Source of the DNA: an uncultured Elusimicrobiales bacterium
GTDB taxonomy: Bacteria > Elusimicrobiota > Elusimicrobia > Elusimicrobiales > Elusimicrobiaceae
Direction of reading: 5' to 3'
Assembly: GCA_944325235.1 (NCBI GenBank)
Contig: CALUZE010000089.1
Coordinates: forward strand, 1-5,598
Length of the DNA: 5,598 nt
Positions within the stretch are counted from its first letter, which is position 1; every line of letters begins with the position of its first letter. This document shows positions 1 through 5,124 of the stretch, one piece after another. The notes beneath the pieces are model-generated. The model saw only the letters and a list, made by a program, of their open reading frames with translations. It searched no databases and was not told the origin of the DNA. The position numbers and the translations under genes were made by a program.

Positions 1-599
1 CCACCGAATCGCCTTTGGTGGTGGAAGCCGTGGCCAAGTTCGGCGCGCAGGCCGTGCTGACCAGCGAAGCCTGCCAAAGCGGTACGGACCGCATTTTTGA
101 AGCGGCCGAAAACCGCCCGGAACAGTTTATCATCAACGTCCAGGGCGACGAGCCGTTCATCTCTACGGAAACGGTAACGGCCGTAGCCGAACTTTTGAAA
201 AGCGACCCGTCCTGCGATATTGCCACCGCCGTGTTCGCCACGCTGGACGACGCCAAGATTGACAACCCCAACTGCGTAAAAGCCGTCATCGCCAAAGACG
301 GCCGCGCGCTGTATTTTTCGCGCTCGCGCATTCCCTACAAACGGGAACTGACCGAAGAAAACAAAAAAGCCCCCTATTGGCAGCACTGCGGCATTTACGG
401 CTACCGCCGCGAAGCGCTGGCGCGCTTTGTGTCGCTGCCGCCCAGTCCGCTGGAACAGCTGGAACGCTTGGAACAGCTTCGCGCGCTGGAAGACGGGCTA
501 ACCATCAAGTGCGTGGAAACCCACCCCACGGGTCCCGCCATTGACACCGCGGCCGACTTGGAAGCCGCCGAAAAGTATTCTAAAGAACATCAAAAATAG
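1..599 (+). CDS. kdsB: 3-deoxy-manno-octulosonate cytidylyltransferase (CMP-Kdo synthetase), 5' end cut by window edge
   Basis: KdsB is a cytosolic enzyme that joins CTP and Kdo to give CMP-Kdo, the activated sugar for the lipopolysaccharide inner core. The frame is open from base 3 to the TAG at 597-599 and shows 198 residues. The E. coli protein has about 248, so roughly the first 45-50 residues, including the nucleotide-binding start of the fold, lie outside. Visible family motifs in order are SGTDRI, NVQGDEP (its Asp is a Mg-binding residue in the family), ALYFSRSRIPY, HCGIYGYRREAL, PSPLEQLERLEQLR and a C-terminal IDTAADLE holding the second metal-binding Asp. A TTG at 15 is internal, not the start, because homology continues upstream of it. 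Family assignment rests on these motifs and is firm. The closely related KpsU-type capsule paralogue cannot be formally excluded. Confidence 0.96.
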   Translation, partial: TESPLVVEAVAKFGAQAVLTSEACQSGTDRIFEAAENRPEQFIINVQGDEPFISTETVTAVAELLKSDPSCDIATAVFATLDDAKIDNPNCVKAVIAKDGRALYFSRSRIPYKRELTEENKKAPYWQHCGIYGYRREALARFVSLPPSPLEQLERLEQLRALEDGLTIKCVETHPTGPAIDTAADLEAAEKYSKEHQK

Positions 600-603
600 C
601 GAA

Positions 604-636
604 GAACTCCCGCTGCGGCGGGAGTTCCTCTTTTTT
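604..636 (+). terminator. Intrinsic terminator after kdsB
   Basis: A perfect 10-bp stem (604-613 with 618-627, GAACTCCCGC against its complement) closes a TGCG tetraloop and is followed by CTC and six T. It begins 4 nt after the kdsB stop codon, so it should end the kdsB transcript before pyrG, 65 nt further on. Confidence 0.93.
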
Positions 637-686
637 AGGCGGGCTTTTGCGGGAACACAGGCAAACAACCGATTTTAAAATTTACC

Positions 687-692
687 AAGGAG
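687..692 (+). promoter_or_regulatory. Ribosome binding site that fixes the pyrG start
   Basis: AAGGAG lies 8 nt before the ATG at 701. It selects this ATG over in-frame upstream start-like codons such as the TTG at 647, which would add 18 residues unlike any CTP synthase N-terminus. A possible -10 box (TAAAAT, 676-681) lies just upstream, but I see no convincing -35 partner, so the pyrG promoter is unresolved. Confidence 0.85.
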
Positions 693-700
693 CTTTTTAT

Positions 701-2287
701 ATGTCTAAATTCATCATCATCACGGGCGGCGTGGTCAGTTCGCTGGGCAAGGGTATTTCCGGCGCGAGCATCGGCAAGCTCTTGCAGTTAAACGGCCTGC
801 GGGTCAATATGATTAAATGCGACCCGTACATCAACGTGGACCCGGGCACCATGAGCCCCTACCAGCACGGCGAAGTGTTCGTGACTACGGACGGCGCCGA
901 GGCCGACCTGGACTTGGGCCACTACGAACGCTTTTTGGACGTGAATATGACCCGTGCCAACACCAATACCGCGGGCAGCATTTACCAAACGGTCATTGAC
1001 AAAGAACGCCGCGGCGAATACCTGGGCGCCACCGTGCAGGTCATCCCGCACATTACCAACGAAATCAAAAAACGCTTTACCGCTTTTGAAAACGATACCG
1101 ACGTTTCCATCATTGAAATCGGCGGTACGGTGGGCGATATTGAATCGCTGCCGTTTCTGGAAGCGGCCCGTCAGCTGCGCTTGGAAAAAGGCCCGCAGAA
1201 CGTCATCTGTGTGCACGTTACGCTCATTCCCTACATTGCCGTAGCGCAGGAGCTTAAAACCAAACCCACCCAGCACTCCGTCAACAAACTGCGCGAAGTG
1301 GGCATTGAACCCAGCATGCTCATCTGCCGCACGGAAAAACCTCTTACGCAGCATTTAAAGGATAAACTGTCCCTGTTCTGCAGCGTGCCGGCCAAAGCCG
1401 TCATTGAATGCGCCGACGCCAAATCCATTTACCACGTGCCGGAAATGTTTTACAAGCAGGAAGTGGACAAGCAGATTATGGACTTTTTGGGCCTCAAACC
1501 CACCCAGCCCGTGGACCCCAAATGGTTTGAATTTGTGGACCGCGTACCGACGAAAACGGTCAAAATCGCCATCGCCGGCAAATACGCCGAATTCCAGGAA
1601 GCGTACAAATCCGTGCACGAAGCGCTGCGCCACGCCGGCATGAATAACGATGCCAAAGTGGAAGTGGTGTACGTCAATACCGAAAAAGACGATATAGAAA
1701 AGAAATTAAAAGACGTGGACGGCATTTTAATCCCCGGCGGGTTTGGCGGCCGCGGCATTGAAGGCAAAATCAACACCGTCAAATACGCGCGCGAAAACAA
1801 GGTGCCGTTTTTGGGCATTTGTTTAGGGATGCAGTGCACGGTGATTGAAGCCGCCCGCAACCTGTGCGGACTGCACGATGCCAATTCCACCGAGTTTGAC
1901 CCTACCACCAAGGACCCGGTGGTGGATTTAACCCCCCAGCAAAAAAACGTGGTGTACAAAGGCGGCACCATGCGCCTGGGCAATTACACGGCGGACTTGA
2001 AAGAAGGTTCTTTGGCCCGCCGCCTGTACGGCAAGGACCAGATTGTGGAACGCCACCGCCACCGCTACGAACTGAACCCGGCGTATGTAAAGCTGTTAGG
2101 CGAAGCGGGGCTGAAAGTGTCCGGCTGGCACGAAGGCGTACTGCCCGAAATTGTGGAACGCGAAGACCATCCCTACTTTATTGCGGCCCAATTCCACCCG
2201 GAATTCGGCTCCCGCCCGATGCGTCCGCACCCGCTGTTTGACGGGCTGATTAAAGCCAGTTTAAAGCAAAAAGAAAGTAAAAAATAA
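701..2287 (+). CDS. pyrG: CTP synthase (glutamine-hydrolysing)
   Basis: CTP synthase converts UTP, ATP and glutamine to CTP, the last step of pyrimidine nucleotide synthesis in the cytosol. The product has 528 residues (E. coli 545), starting at the ATG behind AAGGAG. The N-terminal synthetase domain (about 1-265) opens with the P-loop GGVVSSLGKG containing Lys17, followed by DPYINVDPGTMSP, QHGEVFVT, DLDLGHYERF, YLGATVQVIPHIT, EIGGTVGDIES and KTKPTQHSV. The C-terminal class I glutamine amidotransferase domain (about 290-520) has PGGFGGRG, the nucleophile Cys374 in GICLGMQ, then NSTEF, GGTMRLG, VERHRHRYE and His499/Glu501 in QFHPEF, completing the triad. The loop before GGTMRLG is shorter than in E. 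coli, which explains part of the length difference. It lies 101 nt downstream of kdsB, which consumes CTP, but a terminator separates them. Nothing appears broken. Confidence 0.99.
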   Translation: MSKFIIITGGVVSSLGKGISGASIGKLLQLNGLRVNMIKCDPYINVDPGTMSPYQHGEVFVTTDGAEADLDLGHYERFLDVNMTRANTNTAGSIYQTVIDKERRGEYLGATVQVIPHITNEIKKRFTAFENDTDVSIIEIGGTVGDIESLPFLEAARQLRLEKGPQNVICVHVTLIPYIAVAQELKTKPTQHSVNKLREVGIEPSMLICRTEKPLTQHLKDKLSLFCSVPAKAVIECADAKSIYHVPEMFYKQEVDKQIMDFLGLKPTQPVDPKWFEFVDRVPTKTVKIAIAGKYAEFQEAYKSVHEALRHAGMNNDAKVEVVYVNTEKDDIEKKLKDVDGILIPGGFGGRGIEGKINTVKYARENKVPFLGICLGMQCTVIEAARNLCGLHDANSTEFDPTTKDPVVDLTPQQKNVVYKGGTMRLGNYTADLKEGSLARRLYGKDQIVERHRHRYELNPAYVKLLGEAGLKVSGWHEGVLPEIVEREDHPYFIAAQFHPEFGSRPMRPHPLFDGLIKASLKQKESKK

Positions 2288-2289
2288 TC

Positions 2290-2321
2290 AAATCCCCGGG
2301 TAGAAAACCCCGGGGATTTTT
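2290..2321 (+). terminator. Intrinsic terminator after pyrG
   Basis: An 11-bp perfect stem (2290-2300 with 2309-2319, AAATCCCCGGG against its complement) has an 8-nt loop, and the T run continues to 2321. It starts 2 nt after the pyrG stop. Read on the minus strand the stem is followed by GATTATTTTTT, so it might also stop transcripts coming from nadB. Confidence 0.92.
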
Positions 2322-2336
2322 ATGCAAAAATTACCC

Positions 2337-2363
2337 GCCCCGGCTGAACCTTCTCGCCGGGGC
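2337..2363 (-). terminator. Possible back-up terminator hairpin between pyrG and nadB
   Basis: GCCCCGGC (2337-2344) pairs perfectly with GCCGGGGC (2356-2363) around an 11-nt loop. On the minus strand the stem is followed by GGGTAATTTTTGC, a delayed T run. On the plus strand it is followed by AATTTCGTTTT. Either reading gives only a mediocre terminator, so this is probably a secondary stop in a convergent gene pair. The stem is clear; the role is inferred. Confidence 0.45.
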
Positions 2364-2382
2364 AATTTCGTTTTAGGTACCC

Positions 2383-2417
2383 AAAAAAACGCCGGGCGGA
2401 AATTCCGTCCGGCGTTT
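2383..2417 (-). terminator. Intrinsic terminator of nadB
   Basis: A 14-bp stem with one G-U pair (2387-2400 with 2404-2417) has a 3-nt loop. On the minus strand it is followed by a run of seven T (2389 down to 2383) that partly overlaps the stem base. It begins 15 nt past the nadB stop. No T run follows on the plus strand, so it works in the nadB direction only. Confidence 0.9.
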
Positions 2418-2432
2418 GAAAGTCTGCTGTCG

Positions 2433-3992
2433 TTAGGCGGCCTTTTTTTCGTCCGACAGGTAATGGCACCCCACCGAGTGGTGGTTTTTCAACGCGGCGT
2501 ACGTGATAAGCAGCGCCGTCTGCGTGCCGTTGCGCAAGTCCAAGAGCTCCTGGCACAGCGCCGCCCCTTTGTAGAAGGCGTCAATTTCGTTGTGCAAGTG
2601 GCGCAGGATTTTTTCCGCACGGTCCAAATGCTTTTGGCTGCGGATTAAGCCCACGTAGTTCCACATTGTGTTGCGCAGGGTGGCCAAGTCCTGTTTGACC
2701 AGGTTCAAATCCGGCTTTTCTTCCGGGATGACCCACGGCTTCGGTTCCGGAATGTGGAAGGATCCCGCGGCAATTTCTTTGGCGTCCGATTCCGCGCACA
2801 AATAGCCCATGGCCACCGCTTCCAACAGCGAAGTGCTGGCCAAACGGTTGGCGCCGTGGTAGCCGGTGCAGGCCGTTTCGCCAATGGCGTTTAAGTGCGT
2901 GATGTTGGTGCGCCCGTCCGGCGTGGCATACACCCCGCCGCAGAAGTAGTGCGCCGCCGGCACCACCGGCACGGGCACTTTGGTCATATCAAAGCCTTCT
3001 TCCAGGCATTTTTTGTAAATCGCCGGGAAGCGTTCCTTGGTTTCTTCGGCCGGGTTGGCGGTGATATCCAAATACACGCAATCGTGCGACGTTTTCAAAC
3101 GTTCTTCTTCAATGGCGCGGGCGACAATGTCGCGCGGGGCCAAATCTTTTAACGGGTGGTATTTGGCCATAAAGGCTTCCCCGTTGCAGTTGCGCAAAAT
3201 GGCGCCTTCGCCGCGCAGCGCTTCGGAAAGCAGAAAACTTTTGCCTTTGGCAAACACCGTGGGATGGAACTGCAAAAATTCCATATTCATCACACGCGCG
3301 CCCACACGGTAGGCCATGGCAATCCCGTGGCCGTAGGCGTGGTCGGCATTGGTGGTGTGGCGATACACCTGCCCCACACCGCCGGTGGCCAAAATGGTTT
3401 TTTTGGCGGTAACGGCAAACACTTCGCCCGTTTTGTTGTCCAGCACGTACGCGCCGAACACCGTCAGCGGGTAGTAGCGGTCCATCGGGTCGGGCGAACT
3501 GTGGGAAAGGGTCAATAAATCAATGGCCGAGGCAAATTCCCGCACGGTAATAAGCGGGTTGTTGCGCACCGCCTGCTGAATGGCATGAAGCATGGCGTGG
3601 CCGGTAGTGTCCTTGGAATAGATGATGCGGTTTTTGCGGTGGGCGCCTTCGCGCGTGAAGCGCAGGTGGTGGTTCTCATCGCGGTCAAAAGGGACGGATA
3701 AATCTTTCAAAAAAACTTCTTCCACCGCTTTGCAGCCGGCGGCCGAAATTTCTTTCACCGCTTTGGCATTACACATGCCGGCGGTGGCCATTTTCACGTC
3801 GGCCAGTAAATCGTCCATATTCAGGTGGGGTTCGTACACAATTCCGCCTTGGGCCAAATCGCTGTTGGCTTGGGGCATTTCCCCGCAGCACAAGAGCATG
3901 GTTTTCAGGCCTTTTTTGGCGGATTGATGCGCGTATACGCACCCGGCAATGCCGGCGCCGATGACTAAACAATCAGTATGCAGTACTTTCAT
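2433..3992 (-). CDS. nadB: L-aspartate oxidase
   Basis: NadB is a cytosolic FAD enzyme that oxidises L-aspartate to iminoaspartate, which NadA uses to make quinolinate for NAD synthesis. Fumarate can replace oxygen as electron acceptor. The product has 519 residues (E. coli 540). It opens with the FAD Rossmann motif GAGIAG (12-17) and continues with DLAQGGI, TREGAH (Glu115), ATGGVGQVY, QFHPT (His243), LRGEGA, LAPRDIVARAI (Arg287), VPAAHYFCGGV (His348) and GANRLASTSLLE (Arg383), followed by the helical C-terminal domain. The cited residues match the substrate-binding and catalytic set of E. coli NadB (Glu121, His244, Arg290, His351, Arg386), which favours aspartate oxidase over the related fumarate reductase and succinate dehydrogenase flavoproteins. 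The ATG at 3992 is chosen because the Rossmann strand begins at once. A TTG at 4055 would add 21 unlikely residues. No Shine-Dalgarno precedes the ATG. nadA and nadC are not in view. Confidence 0.96.
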   Translation of the reverse strand: MKVLHTDCLVIGAGIAGCVYAHQSAKKGLKTMLLCCGEMPQANSDLAQGGIVYEPHLNMDDLLADVKMATAGMCNAKAVKEISAAGCKAVEEVFLKDLSVPFDRDENHHLRFTREGAHRKNRIIYSKDTTGHAMLHAIQQAVRNNPLITVREFASAIDLLTLSHSSPDPMDRYYPLTVFGAYVLDNKTGEVFAVTAKKTILATGGVGQVYRHTTNADHAYGHGIAMAYRVGARVMNMEFLQFHPTVFAKGKSFLLSEALRGEGAILRNCNGEAFMAKYHPLKDLAPRDIVARAIEEERLKTSHDCVYLDITANPAEETKERFPAIYKKCLEEGFDMTKVPVPVVPAAHYFCGGVYATPDGRTNITHLNAIGETACTGYHGANRLASTSLLEAVAMGYLCAESDAKEIAAGSFHIPEPKPWVIPEEKPDLNLVKQDLATLRNTMWNYVGLIRSQKHLDRAEKILRHLHNEIDAFYKGAALCQELLDLRNGTQTALLITYAALKNHHSVGCHYLSDEKKAA

Positions 3993-4005
3993 ATATATAT
4001 TATAT

Positions 4006-4026
4006 AAAAGGCCGGGGCTCCCGGTC
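4006..4026 (-). promoter_or_regulatory. GC-rich hairpin in the nadB leader, weak terminator-like
   Basis: On the minus strand CCGGG (4024-4020) pairs with CCCGG (4016-4012) around a 3-nt loop. A C-A mismatch and one more G-C pair extend it, and CTTTTATAT follows, with four T at 4009-4006. It sits 14-34 nt before the nadB ATG. It could be a weak attenuator or simply a leader structure. I recognise no riboswitch or leader peptide with it. Confidence 0.3.
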
Positions 4027-4073
4027 CGGGCAAAAAGCGCAAAAAAGCCTTGCAAATAATTTTTATATTTGTT

Positions 4074-4079
4074 ATTATA
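4074..4079 (-). promoter_or_regulatory. Candidate -10 box of the nadB promoter
   Basis: The minus strand reads TATAAT here, 82 nt before the nadB ATG, which would give a leader of about 75 nt. The hexamer 17 nt upstream (TATGGT, 4102-4097) is a poor -35. TATAAA at 4067-4062 is an alternative -10. A second minus-strand TATAAT nearer the ATG (about 4001-4006) would leave almost no leader. The promoter region is likely; the exact box is uncertain. Confidence 0.45.
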
Positions 4080-4090
4080 TATCCCGTTAA

Positions 4091-4119
4091 TTTACAACCA
4101 TACACAAAATTTGTATAAT
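4091..4119 (+). promoter_or_regulatory. Sigma-70 type promoter of the 29-residue ORF
   Basis: TTTACA (4091-4096) and TATAAT (4114-4119) are separated by exactly 17 nt, one base from consensus overall. Transcription would start near 4126, about 50 nt before the ORF. The promoter is back to back with the presumed nadB promoter, and the two upstream elements overlap around 4091-4102. Confidence 0.8.
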
Positions 4120-4128
4120 ATTTGTGTA
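4101..4128. promoter_or_regulatory. Inverted repeat around the -10 box, possible operator
   Basis: TACACAAA (4101-4108) and TTTGTGTA (4121-4128) are perfect 8-bp inverted arms separated by 12 bp. The -10 box of the small-ORF promoter lies between them. Only the right arm would be transcribed, so this is better explained as a DNA site for a dimeric repressor than as an RNA hairpin. The left arm also touches the upstream part of the nadB promoter. I cannot match it to a known regulator, and AT-rich sequence raises the chance of coincidence. Confidence 0.4.
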
Positions 4129-4176
4129 AAGAAAAACCGGGGCTTGCCCCAAACGAAATTTAAACAGGAGGATAAA

Positions 4177-4266
4177 ATGACCAAGATTCTGGAAAAGATG
4201 GCTGAAGCGTTGGTGAAAGTTGGCGAAAACGTCAGCGGCGCCCACTACATGATCAGCAAGAAATAA
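4177..4266 (+). CDS. Small protein of 29 residues, unknown function
   Basis: I do not recognise this gene. AGGAGG (4166-4171) ends 5 nt before the ATG, the strongest Shine-Dalgarno in the window, and the frame ends at TAA 4264-4266. The peptide begins MTKILEKMAEALVKVGENV and ends SGAHYMISKK. Residues 2-19 fit an amphipathic helix, with Ile4, Leu5, Met8, Leu12, Val15 and Val19 on one face and Lys and Glu on the other. There is no signal peptide, membrane segment, cysteine or proline. Its own promoter upstream and an intrinsic terminator 107 nt after the stop make it a one-gene unit between nadB and a convergent pilin gene. The helix-then-short-tail layout loosely recalls AgrD-type peptide precursors. 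The usual Cys (or a clear lactone Ser block) and the acidic, proline-rich tail are missing, and no agrB-like gene is present. It could be a small helical protein or a leader-type peptide for the structured RNA behind it. Confidence 0.7.
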   Translation: MTKILEKMAEALVKVGENVSGAHYMISKK

Positions 4267-4293
4267 CCGGGCAGCCGTAAAGACTACCCAATG

Positions 4294-4357
4294 TGCAGTT
4301 TGCAGCCGGCCAGACGTTCGCCGGCGGACAGGGGAAGAAACTTTCTTCCGCCTGTCT
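4294..4357 (+). ncRNA. Hairpin-rich 3' region of the small-ORF transcript, possible structured RNA
   Basis: Three stems follow one another. TGCA (4294-4297) pairs with TGCA (4301-4304). GCCGGC (4305-4310) pairs with GCCGGC (4320-4325). A long hairpin pairs 4327-4339 with 4343-4356: 13 bp with one bulged G at 4350 and a 3-nt loop. A further 5-bp pairing of 4274-4278 (GCCGT) with 4361-4365 (ACGGC) could close them into a multibranch structure. The terminator follows 16 nt later. No coding frame explains the region. It does not resemble tmRNA, SRP RNA, RNase P RNA or a riboswitch I know. Whether it acts as an RNA in its own right or only stabilises the small mRNA is unknown. Confidence 0.35.
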
Positions 4358-4372
4358 AAAACGGCCAAGCGG

Positions 4373-4401
4373 ACCATAAAGTAAAACTTTATGGTTTTTT
4401 T
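4373..4401 (+). terminator. Intrinsic terminator of the small-ORF unit
   Basis: A 9-bp perfect stem (ACCATAAAG 4373-4381 with CTTTATGGT 4387-4395) has a 5-nt loop and runs directly into seven T (4395-4401). It closes the unit that starts at the 4091-4119 promoter. Confidence 0.88.
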
Positions 4402-4420
4402 ATGTCCTTTTTTCCCCAAT

Positions 4421-4455
4421 AAAAAACGCCCGCCAAGTTTCCCCGGCGGACGTTT
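4421..4455 (-). terminator. Intrinsic terminator of the minus-strand pilin gene
   Basis: AAACGCCCGCC (4424-4434) pairs with GGCGGACGTTT (4445-4455), 11 bp with one G-U pair, around a 10-nt loop. On the minus strand six T follow (4426 down to 4421), then ATT. It lies 14 nt past the pilin stop codon. With the terminator at 4373-4401 it insulates the two convergent units. Confidence 0.88.
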
Positions 4456-4469
4456 AACCACAAAACAAG

Positions 4470-4988
4470 CTATAAAGGTTTCTTACACAGCAAGTTGCTG
4501 CCTGTTCCGGAGCAGGAAGTGTAACCCATACTTTTGCACAAGTCCCCCCCGGTTACCGTAGTAGAACCGCAAGTTTCCGTCTGGGCGCCCAAGAATTCCG
4601 GGAAGTAATACAAGAAATAATCTTTGGCCTTGTTTCCCTGTACGCGGGTTACTTTGATGCGGTTTTTTTGAACTTCCACCTCAAAATATTTGGTGCGGAA
4701 GCAATAGTCTTTTTGTGTGGACACCGTACACGTGCGGTCATTGGCAAAGCCAACATCCAAATAAGCCGCTTTGGGCATGGTATCGGCGTACGGCGTATCC
4801 AAATTGTCAAAATAATAGCGGGACACGGCCTCCGCTACCGTGGCCCCGGCCACCTGCCCTTCGGCAAAGTGGCTGCGTTCCACGGCTTTTTTGTACGAGC
4901 CAAAACCAATGCCCGCCAAAATGGCTATAATGATGACGACCGCCATTAGTTCGGTAAGCGTAAAACCGGCGCTGAATTTTTTATGCAT
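4470..4988 (-). CDS. Type IV pilin-like protein (class III signal, N-methylation domain)
   Basis: The 172-residue precursor has the type IV prepilin signal: a short basic leader MHKKFSAG cut after Gly8, then FTLTELMAVVIIIAILAG. Mature Phe1 and Glu5 (Glu13 of the precursor) are in place, followed by a roughly 20-residue hydrophobic helix that would anchor the subunit in the inner membrane and pack the pilus core. The rest (about 31-172) is a polar globular domain with six cysteines (87, 96, 140, 151, 159, 168), enough for three disulfides, and a Ser/Gly/Thr-rich end. The ATG at 4988 is chosen for the leader length and for GAGG 5 nt before it. An upstream in-frame start at 5108 would give an implausible 48-residue leader and overlap the promoter. 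No pilus assembly gene is adjacent, so major pilin, minor pilin and type II secretion pseudopilin cannot be told apart. The style resembles Elusimicrobiota pilins. Confidence 0.9.
   Translation of the reverse strand: MHKKFSAGFTLTELMAVVIIIAILAGIGFGSYKKAVERSHFAEGQVAGATVAEAVSRYYFDNLDTPYADTMPKAAYLDVGFANDRTCTVSTQKDYCFRTKYFEVEVQKNRIKVTRVQGNKAKDYFLYYFPEFLGAQTETCGSTTVTGGDLCKSMGYTSCSGTGSNLLCKKPL
4544..4550 (-). repeat. G7 homopolymer inside the pilin gene
   Basis: Seven consecutive G on the coding strand span codons for Gly147-Gly148 and the start of Asp149. Slippage by one base would replace roughly the last 25 residues, including three of the six cysteines. The tract is seen directly; variability is only a possibility, since seven bases is near the lower limit for phase-variable tracts. 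Confidence 0.6.
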
Positions 4989-5021
4989 AAAAACCTCGTT
5001 GTAGAATGGAATACTATATTT

Positions 5022-5049
5022 ATTATAGCCTTTTTTCCTCGCGTTGCAA
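5022..5049 (-). promoter_or_regulatory. Promoter of the minus-strand pilin gene
   Basis: The minus strand reads TTGCAA (5049-5044) and TATAAT (5027-5022) with a 16-nt spacer. Transcription would start near 5015, leaving a leader of about 27 nt with GAGG before the ATG at 4988. Confidence 0.65.
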
Positions 5050-5073
5050 GCAATTTTTAGCCGGCGTTTTGTA

Positions 5074-5102
5074 TTGAAAAAACTTCCAAAAACCGATATA
5101 CT
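5074..5102 (+). promoter_or_regulatory. Promoter of the plus-strand pilin gene
   Basis: TTGAAA (5074-5079) and TATACT (5097-5102) are separated by 17 nt, close to the sigma-70 consensus. The start would fall near 5109, just before AAAGGAG, giving a leader of about 16 nt. It is 24 bp from the -35 box of the divergent pilin promoter. Confidence 0.75.
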
Positions 5103-5124
5103 GTACAAAGAAAAGGAGAATTGT

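Noticed and set aside
647..700. Extended pyrG N-terminus from a TTG at 647
   Set aside because: The added 18 residues do not resemble CTP synthases, whose N-terminus starts just before the P-loop, and AAGGAG points to the ATG at 701.
788..1354. Long open frame on the minus strand inside pyrG (188 codons)
   Set aside because: It lies wholly antisense to a gene with complete CTP synthase motifs, has no ribosome binding site that I can see, and its His/Phe/Val-rich composition is typical of a shadow frame.
2322..2648. Plus-strand open frame beginning at the pyrG terminator
   Set aside because: It runs through two hairpins and the nadB terminator and then antisense to the NadB C-terminus; there is no Shine-Dalgarno and the composition is that of a shadow frame.
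3993..4055. Extended NadB N-terminus from a TTG at 4055
   Set aside because: It would translate the leader hairpin and AT tract into 21 residues before the Rossmann strand; the ATG at 3992 matches the family start.
4069..4176. Upstream extension of the 29-residue ORF to a start at 4069
   Set aside because: The extension covers the promoter and the predicted transcription start, whereas AGGAGG at 4166-4171 marks the ATG at 4177.
4177..4266. AgrD-type cyclic peptide precursor
   Set aside because: The amphipathic N-terminal helix is suggestive, but there is no Cys, no acidic proline-containing tail, and no AgrB-like protease or histidine kinase in the window.
4126..4401. tmRNA or another known structured RNA containing a small ORF
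   Set aside because: There is no tRNA-like acceptor or T-arm, no CCA end and no tag peptide ending in Ala-Ala; SRP RNA and RNase P core motifs were not seen either.
4989..5108. Upstream start of the minus-strand pilin at 5108
   Set aside because: It would give a prepilin leader of 48 residues and place the start inside both divergent promoters; the ATG at 4988 gives the normal 8-residue leader.
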